64,000 bases of DNA from Pseudocercospora fijiensis CIRAD86. Its lineage: Eukaryota; Ascomycota; Dothideomycetes; Mycosphaerellales; Mycosphaerellaceae. Positions 36,451 through 48,353 of this stretch are shown one piece after another; position 1 is the first letter of the stretch, and each line of letters begins with the position of its first letter. The position numbers and the translations under genes are program-made. A model generated the notes under the pieces. That model was not told where the DNA came from. It saw only the letters and a list, made by a program, of their open reading frames with translations, and made no database searches. The stretch is from contig NW_006921536.1 of assembly GCF_000340215.1 (NCBI RefSeq), forward strand, positions 5,836,594-5,900,593, written 5' to 3'.

Positions 36451-38242
36451 GGATTAGGGAAATACGAGGCGGTCTATATTGCTTAACTACTATATCTACT
36501 TAGAGACGGTAGCATATATACATCGAATGCATTACGTATGCTATACTTAGTATAGGCTTATATATACTCTAGCCTATCGATATATTATAGTTACCCCGCC
36601 TAGAATAGATCTATTGTCTCTAGTATTTTTAAGATACCGCTTTACGTAGCCTCGAGCTATACGGCTACTCCGATGCGTATACTGTCTCGTATTCTCTAGC
36701 CTTCCTCCTATACTGTACTTACTATTCGATTAGCGTTAGATATCCCGTCTAATAATAAAGGTATATACTCGTCGCGAATATAGTCGATTAAATCTTTATC
36801 CCTAAACTTAAGTTCTAGGACCTCCTTTACCTCCCCTAATGCTTTATCGAGGTTAGCTATACTATATGCGTCTAGTAGCTTACGGCATGCCGCCTCTAGA
36901 ACCGGAATTACCTTAATAGTAAGATCTACTAAATCCTATTATATAGGTAGCCCTACTACTCGGCGTAGTAATCGGATACTATTTACTATTAATAAGTAGT
37001 CTAGGTACTATTTCGCCTAGTATAGGATCGCGTCGGGAAAGTACTCCTACTATATGCTCTTAATTAATGTTGTCGTCGTCGTATAGAGTATTAATAGCGG
37101 ATCGTCTAGATACGTATCTAGTAGTATTAACTTTATATACTACGCGGCTAGATAATACCTATTTACGGTCGGGTAGTCTATTCGTATTACCGCTATCGTA
37201 ACCGCTATCCTATCGATAATAAAGCCTACTAGACATATACAGTGCCTACTACTATCCGGTTTTACAAATGTATTATCTACGATTAACGTCCTATCGCCCT
37301 CGGTATATAGCTCTAAAAGCTCGGGATAGGCGACAACTAGGTACTTAAACCTATCCTTTACCGTCTCCGGTTATATATAAAAGCCCGCATATCTTAGTAT
37401 ATTTAGTTCTATGCCCGCGGTCGAATAGTCCGGCCGTTTGATTTTCTTTATCTCCGGTAGCTACGAGACATCCTCGATAACCTTATCCGCTTATTTTTTA
37501 TTTAACCCCGCGTACCGATATACTAACCTAGCTACTACTTTATATACTTCTATCGAACGACCCCGGATATATATTATTATAAACTGCATCCTAATTCGCT
37601 AGTACGCCTCCCGCGTACTATACTACTCTAGGTCTACTCGGTCGCTCTCGCCGTAGTTATAACGCGTATTAGATTAGTCTATTATCTACTTGCCCGGGAT
37701 CTATTTGTACCTCCCCTCGGCCCCTATTATCTCTATAATCCCTCGCTATAGATACGTATCTTCTCTATCTCTACCGTCGCCGTACCGGTACGTTATACGA
37801 GTTTGTTAACCTAATATATTAATATCGCACTTGCTTTTTATAATGCTAAATCCCCTCCGCTTCGCCTATCTATATATAAACTATTCGGCCGCCTAGAATA
37901 ACGGGAATTAATGCCCGTAGATCCGATCTAGTAGCCTATACGCCTCTATTAGACGCTCGTATTGCGCCCTAGTATTATCTATCCTACTATCCTTACCGCG
38001 AACTCGTACTAGAGTACTAGGCAATTTTATAATTATTAGATGTCGCTAGATAGCGGCGCTCCTCTTACGATATATCTCCCCTAATAACTTCTCTCGCCCT
38101 CTTACGCCTCCGCCTAAGCGCTAACGATCCTATTCGCGAATAGCGTATTCGATATCGAGTAGCGTAAAGTAGTCGTCGGTTATACTCCCTAATAGGAACT
38201 ACGATAGACTTATTGTCGCTTCTAGCGCAACTACCCGATTGT
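36451..38242 (-). pseudogene. MULE transposase relic, copy B
   Basis: Counterpart of 12290-10500 and the better copy. Around 37385-37345 the frame is continuous (LRYAGFYI-x-PETVKDRFKYLVVAY) where copy A is shifted. It continues with PELLELYTEGDRTLIVDNTF, GFIIDRIAVTIAVIRID and the C-terminal GGISEMLETIDLF-like block. FAR1-like N-terminal residues lie near 37910-37830. It is still interrupted by RIP stops. No terminal inverted repeats or target duplication were found, so it may be a domesticated or captured gene of the array and not a complete transposon. Confidence 0.65.
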
Positions 38243-38802
38243 CGTATATAACTACTATATAGTATAGACAATCTATACTACTATATCTAATACTTACTCG
38301 GCTAAGGGGAAACTCTATCCCCCCCCCTATAAACGGAATTAGCCTTGCTATTAAACTTAAAGACTAGTTATATCCTCTTCCTCTTCTATAGCGCGTAACT
38401 TATACCGTATCTATATATCTACGCTACTATCCGCCCTAATAGATACATTCTTACCTAAACTACCTATTATAGGAGATTACTATATCCTATATATATATCT
38501 ATCTCGCGCGTATAATACTTAGTCGAAGACTCGACCCTCTCTCCTATCTTTATCCTATCTCGCCCGTTTCTATATAGTATATCTCCTATAGCTTATCGTA
38601 TATATTAACTAACAATACGGCCGGTACTATTGCGTACTATTGCGCCGACCGCCCTATACCTACTAACGCGCCCTATAATCTCGTAATTAATAATACTAAC
38701 TATTATTCTACCTAGTAAAACAGCTAGTATTGCCTTAGGCACCCGCTACTACGCCTACGTAGCTCGATATCGCCTTTACGTCTACCCTTTACTTAGGCTA
38801 AG

Positions 38803-38982
38803 TTTAACTATATATTAGCGTATTTCGGCGGACTTTACTTTACGGTATTAACTAAGGCAGCGAACGAAGCGCAGTCCCGACCTTACTATATAAATTAGCT
38901 ACGTCGCCTAGGAGGACTCTTTTATACGCATATTAGTAGAGTAAACCGCTAGTCTACCGGTCTTGCCCCGAGCGCTATTAAC
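38803..38982 (+). promoter_or_regulatory. Promoter-like module M1, copy B
   Basis: TTCGGCGGACTTTAC, GGCAGCGAACGAAG, TATATAAATT near 38887, TAGTAGAGTAAACCGC. Confidence 0.75.
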
Positions 38983-39079
38983 GCACTAATATAGGTCTCT
39001 TCTCGGCCGCTAACTCTCTCTACTTTATAATCTACTTCTACTACTAGCGACCTATACTCGTCTATCTATTCCTCCGGCC

Positions 39080-39725
39080 GGTAAACTAGTCTATAGCCCT
39101 ATATATACATCCTACGCTACCGTACTATACTACGCTACGACTACCTACTAAGCTCCCTACTACGTCCGATTATCGCTATAGTAGACTATACCGATAGTGC
39201 CGCTATCGCGCCTTTTGAGGCTAAACTCCGTCGTCTCTATATTAATAAAAACTGCTAGCTATTTTTCTACGCCTACTTAATTAATAAAGAGATCGAATAC
39301 TACCGCGGTCGAATGTTAAGCTTCTCTTAGCTCGACCTCGACGGCTATTCCGAAAAGCTCCGCTAACTCCGACTATATAAGCTCGCGATCTTCCTAGTTA
39401 GTATCGGCTATACTAGATTTTAAAGGGACTATACTCGGTATATTTAGAGATATTAGCCTCGTATACTAGCGATAGAGCCGTAGAAGTTAAGGTCGGAATC
39501 GTCTCTATATAGCTCCGCTACGATAATTAGCATTTATTTAGTTACTCTATATAGAACTAGGCGTAGGGAAGCCTACGTACGCCCCTAGGTTACCTATTAT
39601 ACTATACTCTTAACGGCGGATTAATATAGACGCACGTAGTATTATAGACTATGCCGTAGCTTATACTACTATAGTTCTATACTATCTAGCTCTCTATTGC
39701 TCTTATCCTTATATAACGATTTAAT
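39080..39725 (+). pseudogene. Unidentified gene P1, copy B (gap-free)
   Basis: This copy supplies the bases missing in copy A. The frame reads RLIIAIVDYTDSAAIAPFE, KLRRLYINKNC, LFFYAYLINKEIEYYRG, LDLDGYSEKLR, KLAIFLVSIGYTRF and TRRREAYVRPQVTYYTIL. No recognised domain. It lies downstream of M1 and upstream of M2 on the same strand. Confidence 0.45.
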
Positions 39726-39952
39726 TTATATATCTACTATTTTATCCTTTCCTATACTATACGTACTAATATCTTCCGCAATCGTCGACTATTTTGCTAG
39801 CTAGTAAAGTCTATCGTCCCTATAGCCGCTATAGTTGCCTTATATCCTATCTAGCTATATATATCTACTATTGCCTCCGCCGGTAGAACGGTCGACTATG
39901 CCTTAGGTATCTATTAGCTCGGTACGCTAGTCGTTACCCGACTTTATACCCT

Positions 39953-40135
39953 TTACTTAGATTAAGTTTAATACTATACTAGCGTGTTTCGGTAGACTTT
40001 ACCTCTCGGCCTCGACTAAAGCGGCGAACGAAGCGCAATTCCGACCTCGCTATATAAATTCGCTACGTCGCTTAGGACGACCTTTTTATACGCGCCTTAG
40101 TAAAGTAAACCGCTAGTCTACCGGTCTTAGCCTAA
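39953..40135 (+). promoter_or_regulatory. Promoter-like module M2, copy B
   Basis: TTTCGGTAGACTTTACC, GCGGCGAACGAAGCGC, TATATAAATT near 40051, TAGTAAAGTAAACCGC. Confidence 0.75.
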
Positions 40136-40289
40136 GCGCCTATACTACGCTAATTTATATCTCCTTCTACTTCTCGACTTCTCTTCTACCTTACTACCTA
40201 CTTCTACTACTACCTACTCTACTCGCCTAGTAACTTTTCCGCCTAGTAAATTAGTCTATAGTTATACTACTACTATATCTGTATATATA

Positions 40290-41595
40290 CTATAAACTAT
40301 ATACGTCGTCGCCTCCGATTACTACTATAGTAAAGGTCGCTAACGATAATACTATAGATAGTACGCTAGGCCGATCCTACGTAGATTAATAAGCCGTAGC
40401 TATCTTCTATAATCGCTACTATAAACACTTTAATATTATACGTAATTACTTTATCGACCTAGTCTAATTCGTATCCTAGGCAAGCGCTTGCCCCTATTAT
40501 ACCGCTATACGCCGTAAGCTCGTTAGGACCGTATATAATATATCCCGTAGCATTTATTTCTTATTCTGCCCCTACGTACGTCCTCCCTTCGATAGTGCCC
40601 TACTATAAGTTAGCTACGCTATAGACTACTTTACTAGCCGGCAAACAGTTAGCGATATCTATTGCCTTTACTAGCTAGTAAAGCGGTCTATAGTCGACGA
40701 AACTATATACTATCCGACTAACTAGTATATAGTGCTCGATTATTAGCGAATATATAGGACTCTATCTAGCGGTACCCTAAAGTTACTATATCTATTCCTA
40801 TACTAGAGTATCGCGTCTACTAGCTTATATAACTAGTCGCCCCGTCCTATCGGTTTATAGTAGTCTTATCGCTTATTTATATATATATTATCCTATAGTC
40901 TTCTAAAGTTAGGTTTACCGTCGATATAGACCTATTTGCCTACGATGCGCTCTGTCTACTACTAGGTATATATCGGATCCTATACGTTACCCTAGACTAT
41001 ATATTTATATATTAGAGTACCGTCGCCTATAGATCCTTTAAAGACGATCCGGATATAAAGGCGATTATCTATTACTCTTATAGCTGCGCTCGCCTAGCTA
41101 TATTATACGTTACTACTATAACTAATATCTCCGCTATCGCCTAGAAACGCTTATAGAACTAGCCGTCGGCGCCTAGGACTTAGCATCTAGTATACTATCT
41201 ATATTGTATCGATCCCGCCTACTATTATCTCGAGCTAGACTTGCTCTACCTACTCTCTACTCGTCTGTTTACGGCTCTTATACTAGAGCGTATCTTTAGT
41301 AACGACGAGATTAAGCGTATTCGCGGTCGTATCTTTAAACCGCAATCTGCCGAGATATAGTCTATCTAGGCCTAAATAAAGCACTAATTAATATCCTAGA
41401 GGGCTCTACTCGCGCGTCCTAGGCTTTAATATAGTCTCCGCGAGATCGACGTACGAGTTCCTTATCGGCGTACCTTTATTCCTTTTAGTAAATAGACGAT
41501 GCACTTAGACATTATTAGTCCTATAGTATATTATATCGTATATTACGCGAATAACTATATTTAACTATACTGTCTACGAATTCCTATATATTCTA
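40290..41595 (+). pseudogene. Unidentified gene P2, copy B
   Basis: Counterpart of 14395-15700. Exon 2 reads VRFTVDIDLFAYDAL, LLGIYRILYVTLDYI, SFKDDPDIKAI, SAPRT, LVYYLYRIDPA, LERIFSNDEIKRIRGRIFKP and LREIDVRVP. A double palindrome (40624-40690) separates the exons. No family is recognised. Confidence 0.45.
40624..40690. repeat. Double-palindrome element, family 1 (copy B of 14729-14793)
   Basis: GACTACTTTACTAGCCGGCAAA and CTTTACTAGC/TAGTAAAGCGGTC. Confidence 0.75.
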
Positions 41596-41856
41596 TTCCC
41601 TACCTTCGTTCGACTAACCTGCCTTAATACTCGTCTTACGCTACGTAATACGCTAGCCTACGGCACTTAGCTACCGATAGTGTTACCTACTAGGAAATTA
41701 TCGCGTCCTTATAACGCCTCGCCCTCTATTACTCGCTATTTTTTACTAATACTAACCGCAATCCCGTATAGTAAAATAGACGCGCCTATATTCTATATCT
41801 ATTAGCCTAGCATACCTTATACTACTTTACTTTACCTTATCTCCTGCCCTACTTAT

Positions 41857-42025
41857 ATTAAGTTTAATCGTATACTGCCCCGTTTTCGGTAGACTTTACT
41901 TCTCGGCTTTAACTAAGGTAGCGAACGAAATACAATCCCGGCCTGTCTATATAAATTAGCTACGTTGCTCGGGATGACTCTTTTACGTAGCCTTTAGTTA
42001 GGTCGACCGCGTTACTATTTAACGC
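41857..42025 (+). promoter_or_regulatory. Promoter-like module M3, copy B
   Basis: TTTTCGGTAGACTTTAC, AAGGTAGCGAACGAA, TATATAAATT near 41948. Confidence 0.7.
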
Positions 42026-43076
42026 GTACGCGCCTACGGCCCGTACGTTAGTCTAAGCGCCTACGCGCTATCTATTTATATTTCTCTTTCTCCGTATCTT
42101 CCCTACTTTTCTATCTACTACTACTACTACTACTTTAACTACTACTACTACTACTTCTACCGTCCGTCGTTATTTTCTAGCTAGTAAAGCAGTTTATAAT
42201 CGAATTAGTACTACCTAGGCGATACCTAAGGACGTTTCTAAGTTAAATATAGCGGACGACTCCGAAGTGCTAGCTCTAGGCCCTCTACGTCTATCTAGGC
42301 GTCTATCCTCTCCGGTTATTAGTCCTCTTATGCCTAGCGATATATACAAATTCGCGCGCGACGAAAAGGCCTTTCTCGGCGAGGCTAGGTCGACCCGAGT
42401 AGATAATACTTATAACTACTAGCGAACTATACGCGTAATAGACGACCTAACGAATGTCCTTTATAAGTAGTATAAGACGTACGACGTATATAAGATTAAC
42501 GATTAGGATCCGGTACTATAGCGAGCCTTTCTACGAAATATTAGTAATAGTATTAATATAACTTTTTCGACTTCGGATACTATTAATCCCGCTAATATAA
42601 AATATCTCCCGAGTAAGCGTAAGAGCACTATCTAGGCTAATGCTAGCTAGCTATAGCTTACGCCCTAGCCTAATGCCCTGTTCCTCGTTACCGACGCCTA
42701 GCGTATATTATACGCTAGTATACTCGATATCCTATAGCACTATCGCTCTAAGTATACGGCTACGCCTCTATTATTTAACGAAGCCTATACGGTAATAAAC
42801 ATCGACGTTACCGTACTCCTAGACGGCGAGATCGATAAAGTTAGTAAATGCTTATACCGTATTACGTTTCGTAGACTCTGTCTTACGATATAGCAACTAT
42901 AGGCTATTATATAGATCGTCGAAATATAGAAATTACCTATATAGGGCGCTATTCTCGCCGACGATACCGGCACTAGTAAGACTATCTCTATCCTCTACGC
43001 CGCCGTAGCTTAGTCCGAGTATATCGAAGAATAGCGTATCGTATATTAAGGTAAGAAATATTAATCCTAATATATA

Positions 43077-43138
43077 GATTATTTTACTAGCTAGTAAATA
43101 TACATTTAGATATCTATTTACCGGCTAGTAAAACGGTC
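43077..43138. repeat. Double-palindrome element, family 1, in SNF2a intron 1 (copy B)
   Basis: TTTTACTAGC/TAGTAAATA and TTTACCGGC/TAGTAAAACGG lie within intron 43051-43175. Confidence 0.8.
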
Positions 43139-44821
43139 TATATATATACTTATCTTCTACTAACTATCGTCGTAGCTATACTTAACTACGCCTATATAGA
43201 GCGAGATATCGTACTAGACTCTATCTTCGGCTATTACGTTCTGTTCTATAATATACTAACTATTCCCGACGACGACCCGCGCGACCTACTTATAATAGTA
43301 GTCGATACTTTCCTCGACTAGCGATTCGGCGTTAGTAGCCGCTAGACGCTCTAGCGTAAGACACTCGATTACTTAGAGTACGAAGCCGACGGTATTTGCC
43401 TAGGCCCTCTTAAAGAGGATATTAACGCGTAGAAGTCGACTATCGCTAAATTACGTACCGAGCTAGATAAGACTTATACGACGCCTTACCGCTACGCTCC
43501 TATCTACTAAATTAGGACTGCCGCGACGATTAATATCTAGCGCGATGCCTATAACTGGTACTTTAGTCCTAATCCTAACTATGCTTGCTATATCTACGTC
43601 GCTACTCTCGTTACGCTTAATAGCGAGTCTCGCTATCCTATCTATATTATCCGGCGTTACTTAAATATACCCGATAGCCTAAGACTTATCGAATATATCG
43701 TATTCCTTTCGGACCGCGATCTATAGACTACTCGTACGCTTATTATCTCTACTCGCGAGGCCTTTGTTTAAGAGATACTTATATCCGGCCTAGCGTACTA
43801 TAAGCGATATAACCGCCTAGCTTAGTTTTAGAATCGGCTACGGCTATATTAGTAGAAGGACGAATTATAACTACGGAATCTCGAGGTAGTCGATTATCGA
43901 ATAGAGCGTAGAGACCGTACTAATAACACTATTAGAGAACTCTAGATTGCCTGCAATACTTAATTATACGATAAGTATCGATCCGATAATACGTTTCGTC
44001 TTACTAACTTACGCGCCGCGTATCCGTCTATCGTTATATATAACGAGGTATACTACTTCCGGACGTAGTTCTCTCTCTAAACAAACGCTATATAGAATCT
44101 CTTTAATAACGTATATATAGTAGCTATGTTTGCTATAGCGACTCTATTAGCTACCGATCTTAACGACTTCGCTATACTTACTCGGTTTCTATTCCGTCGT
44201 ATCTTTAAACTATAGGACGCCCGAGATCGGACTAACCTTATCTTTAGATTTTCGGACGTTACTAATACCGTTATATACTATAGCCGTTTCTAACGCGACT
44301 ACGGCCTCCGATAGAGCGCTATTCCCGAAGACCTACGAATCTATCGTATAGCTCTACTATCTTGCTGCGTTTATACCGGCGCTATATACTTTCGCGATAT
44401 CGTTCTCTAAATACTTAACCCTAAAGCCCTATATAGGCCCCTTAACGACGATAACTAGATATATCTAACGATATTTGCCTTTAGCCTCTACGTCCTCCGA
44501 CGCTCTAAGGGAAACTAACTTAAAATCCGCGACTATACTATAACCTTAGGGGACGACATTCCCTTATAGTAAGTCGTTAACGTCGAGGTATAATACACTC
44601 CTATTTCCTAGGTAGAATACCGCGCCGCTTGCTATCGCTTCGCTAAGCGTATCGATAAGCTAGACCGCGGTATTAAGCGCCCCTCTACTACGCTAACTTA
44701 CTAGGTACTATTTCGCTAGCTTAGTCTCTATACTGCCTATCCTCTCCTCGCCGCTATCGCCGACCGAAGGCTAACCTCCTCTACGCTAACTCTTTAATCC
44801 CTATAAGTCTATTACGCTATA

Positions 44822-44890
44822 GACTATTTTACTAGCTAGCGAAAACTAGTAGATATATACGACTATTTCGCTAGCCGGCAAAGTAGTTTA
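44822..44890. repeat. Double-palindrome element, family 1, in SNF2a intron 2 (copy B)
   Basis: GACTATTTTACTAGC/TAGCGAAAA and GACTATTTCGCTAGC/CGGCAAAGTAG. In copy A this same element is split by the 276-bp insertion. Confidence 0.8.
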
Positions 44891-46606
44891 TAGTTTAACC
44901 GTCCGCTACTACTTTCTCGCTAATATAACTCTAGCGCCTTATATTAGATAACTATATAGGACTTCTTCTAGTTCTATATAAAGGGCTCTACGCCCCTTCC
45001 TACCCTAAGCCGTCGTATAGATCGACTCGTCTATCTAGTCTGCCTATCTCTAAAGTACCTAGCGATACTATAGCTCGTCTATATATATATTATCTAGCTT
45101 TCGTCTAAGGTAGTATTCTAGGTCGAAGAGCTACTTAATTACTAACTCCTCGACCTCGTATTAGAGTTATATTAGATCCGATACTCTACTATCTATACCG
45201 GTATAACGTACGCCGAGCGCGCTACTACCGAGGATGCCTTTAATAATAATCCCCGAACCTAGGCTATTATCTTATTCTCGCGTACTAATACGGAGTCTAT
45301 TAATCTATATTACGGTATATACGTATAGTATATCGTAGATATCGTCGACTTTAGTAAGAAGAACTCGATCGTTAATCGTTATACTCGCGTAGGATAGACT
45401 TACGCTATTATAGTATTCGAATTAAGCCTCGTCGACACTATCGACTCGCGCTACTAGTAGACCTTCTATCTCGATATTTAAGAGCGGCTTACTATAGCAG
45501 TCTTACCGCCCGACCGGCTTATAGATAAAGAGATCTACTATATCTAGTTAGACGAGATTATACGAGCCTATAGTACTACCGGTACGCCCTCTATAACCTA
45601 ATTCCGTAAATACGCTAATACTAATATTAGATAGCGTATAGCCGACGCCTATATACGTAAGTCCTATAGCATTCGCTACTAGATATTAGATACTACGTAG
45701 GGCTATATCTCTAATCTAACTTATAAGAATCTCGTCCTAGTCGAAGCTATCTTTCGCCTATTACTTAGTAGTATAATAGCGGAAGAAGTCGCTACTATCG
45801 TCGACTGCTAGTAGCCTACGCTAGATAACTTCCTTTAGGCCGACAAGCGTAACCTAGACCGTACGGGAGGATACGACTACGAGTATCTAAAGTATACTAT
45901 AGTATAATATCTATACCGCGACGACGTTACTAAGAATATCCGTCCGATTCGACTTATATAGTACCTTTACTATTTCGCTACCGAGGCCCTCGCTATAGGT
46001 TAATACGACTCTACTATTATTCCTAATTAGTATAGTAAGTCGTACTATACGTTGTTATCTATTTCGCCGTCTAGTATAGTAGTTATTATCTCTATTACCG
46101 GTCGAATTACTAATACCCTTTATAGTATATCTTAAGTACGTTTAGTAGCGTACTCCTAACTACGACGCCGATTTTACCTAAGCCGTATAAAATATCGGCT
46201 ACTACGCTTCTACTCTTACGCCTCTTATTCGAAGATTTTAGAGTTTTACCGGTCCCTTCGATAATTATAATAATAATAGTAACTATAGAGTTACTACTCT
46301 CTCCCTTAGAACGCCGTCTAACTACGAACCTAACTATATAGATATATAGCTATACTTACTAGGCAGTTAGGCCGGCTCTCCTATTCGCCCTAACTCTAGC
46401 AACTCTATCGGAGATACTAGCGCTATAGACGAGCTAACCCTACGCGCTTGTTACTTAACTAAGCGATCTCTTACTCTACTAGTCGCTTTATATCCTTGCC
46501 TAGCCGACGATATATTAGCTTATACTAAGCGCGTTAAGCTAGCGGCCGGCGCCTCGTCTATAGTACTAGTCGAGAGTAGCGACGCCGAGGATGCCGAGTA
46601 AGGCGT

Positions 46607-47298
46607 AGGTATATATATATAGGCCCTATATATAGAGAGTAGATAGTAATATAGATCTCCTCGAGTAGGCCTCTACGGGACGACTAGTAAGAACGCGTAT
46701 CCTAGGCGTTAGGTCCTATAGGTTATCGACTAGGCGCGCGTATAGATAGTCTAGTCTATATACTAAATACTAGCCGATTAAGTAGAGCAATTTCCTATCG
46801 TATCTCTAGCCTTTTCTATAGTTTTTCCTTCTACCTATATATAGTCTACCTAGTCGGCACTTATAATATATACTATTAATATAACCGAATTATAGTAGCC
46901 GTTACGCGTAGATCTAGAATCTATATAACCGACTCCGAACTACTATTATCCGCGAGGCCCTACCGCTATTATCTAACCCGCCTACCCCTTTGTTATACTT
47001 TACGTACGCGTAATGCAATCGCCGAGTATCTATAGTAACGATAGAGAGTCTTTCCCTACCGCTCGGGTATTTTATCTATCTATCTTCCCGCCTCTACCGA
47101 TATTATATATTTCCCGCTACCTAGTTATTATATCTTGCCTATAATATACGCCGTCTATAGGATTATACGGGCGGATATAATAGAAGATACGTCTATAGAT
47201 ATACGTCTAAGCTAGGTCTTATATTCCGCTATTATCTCCCTTAGGTTTAGGATACTATCGGTCTATCTCTACTACGATACCCCCTCTTATTAGTCGCT
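46607..47298. other. Unassigned stretch (copy B of 20996-21687)
   Basis: Possibly coding on either strand; see the copy A entry. No product is recognised. Confidence 0.3.
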
Positions 47299-47446
47299 AA
47301 CTATTTTGCTAGCCGGGGAAAAAATAGTTAAAAGGGTTTATATAGCGGCGTCTCTAATAAGCACTCTATCGGTTACTAACCTGTTTTAACCGGATATACT
47401 CTCGTAACGACGGTTAACTACTTTTCCGGCTAGTAAAGTCGTTAGT
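47299..47446. repeat. Palindromic elements, family 1, near right end of copy B
   Basis: Counterparts of 21688-21835: AACTATTTTGCTAGCCGGGG with AAAAAATAGTT, and ACTTTTCCGGC/TAGTAAAGTCG. Confidence 0.65.
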
Positions 47447-47617
47447 ATTACCTTAGTTATATTTCGTCTTACCGCGCCTACTCTAGTTAAACTTTACTTT
47501 ACTTCCTTCTACGCCTCGTACCTACTATGTACGTAAAGTCTATATATATATTACGTTACTATTATATACCGCTTTATCGTCGTTCTACTACTTTCTATAG
47601 CCCTACTATAGGGCACT

Positions 47618-47634
47618 TTAGGGTTAGGGTTAGG
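47618..47634 (+). repeat. Interstitial telomeric repeat (TTAGGG, 2.8 units)
   Basis: TTAGGG occurs twice, then TTAGG, ten bases right of the copy-B border. This is the standard filamentous-fungal telomere repeat, with the G-rich strand pointing right as at a right-hand chromosome end. The surrounding sequence is G-rich (GGGCACTTTAGGG, GCGGGCG, GGGCGCCGG). Confidence 0.8.
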
Positions 47635-47663
47635 CGTATAGCGGGCGTATAGTAGGGCGCCGG

Positions 47664-48353
47664 CGTCGGGCTAATTAGCTATAACTAGCGATACGGTAAT
47701 AGCCGTAGGCTAATTAGCTATAACTAGCGATAGGAACGCTCGCTCTCGCGCGCGACGTCGACGAGCCCTATTTACTATTTATCGCCTCCCTTATAGAACT
47801 ATTCTCTATTTATTCGATATTATAATATCGAAGGTATAAAAGAATATATTCTCGCGCCTGCTTATAGGCCGCCTATATATATTACGAGCTAAATAAGAAG
47901 GCGGTTGTATTCTAAGTCGTATCTCGACTACGCCCGCGTCGGGCTAATTAGCTATAACTAGCGATATAGTAAGGGCCGCGGGCTAATTAGCTATAACTAG
48001 CGATAGGAACGCTCGCCCTTACGCGCAACGTCGACGAGCCCTATTTACTATTTATCGCCTCCCTTATAGAACTATTTTCTATTTATTCGATATTATAATA
48101 TTAAAGATATAAAAGAATATATTCTCGCGCCTACTCGTAGGCCGCCTACGTATATTACAAGCTAAATAAGAAGGCGGTCGCATTCTTAGTCGTATCTCGA
48201 CTATGCCCGCGTCGGGCTAATTAGCTATAACTAGCGATACGGTAAGGGCCGCGGGCTAATTAGCTATAACTAGCGATAGAAACGCTCGCCCTCGCGCGCG
48301 ACGTCGACGAGCCCTATTTACTATTTATCGCCTCCCTTATAGAACTATTCTCT
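47664..48353. repeat. 273-bp satellite, about 2.5 tandem units
   Basis: Units start at 47664, 47937 and 48210 (period exactly 273), each at CGTCGGGCTAATTAGC. The third stops at 48353 where helicase sequence begins. Within each unit GGGCTAATTAGCTATAACTA occurs twice, about 39 bp apart. A further unit fragment is at 49966-50042. No coding capacity was seen. Confidence 0.9.

Larger units (their letters stand above)
42115..46606 (+). pseudogene. SNF2-family ATPase/helicase relic, SNF2a copy B
   Basis: Same three-exon structure as copy A. Intron 1 (43051-43175) retains a canonical GTAAGA donor, CTAAC and TAG. Intron 2 (44803-44934) is 132 bp and has an uninterrupted double palindrome. Exon 1 carries GAILADDTGTSKTISILYAA. 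Exon 2 carries the EVYYFR box position and motif III. Exon 3 carries the HELICc blocks with RVG-x-TYAI near 45380 and the acidic tail ESSDAEDAE near 46590. It is followed by the unassigned stretch 46607-47298. Confidence 0.85.
30013..47607. repeat. Large direct repeat, copy B (about 17.6 kb)
   Basis: Counterpart of 4058-21996. The left border falls inside the RecQ frame (codon 414), so here the repeat is embedded in an uninterrupted gene. The right border is 10 bp before a TTAGGG tract. This copy has no 276-bp insertion and no assembly gap. Confidence 0.95.

Noticed and set aside
38065..38271. Minus-strand Arg-rich open frame
   Set aside because: It lies in the MULE N-terminal region but in another register than the FAR1-like and MULE blocks. 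Its composition is biased to Arg and Tyr.
47664..48353. rDNA or centromeric repeat
   Set aside because: There are no rRNA signatures, and about 2.5 units of 273 bp next to TTAGGG fit a subtelomeric satellite better.
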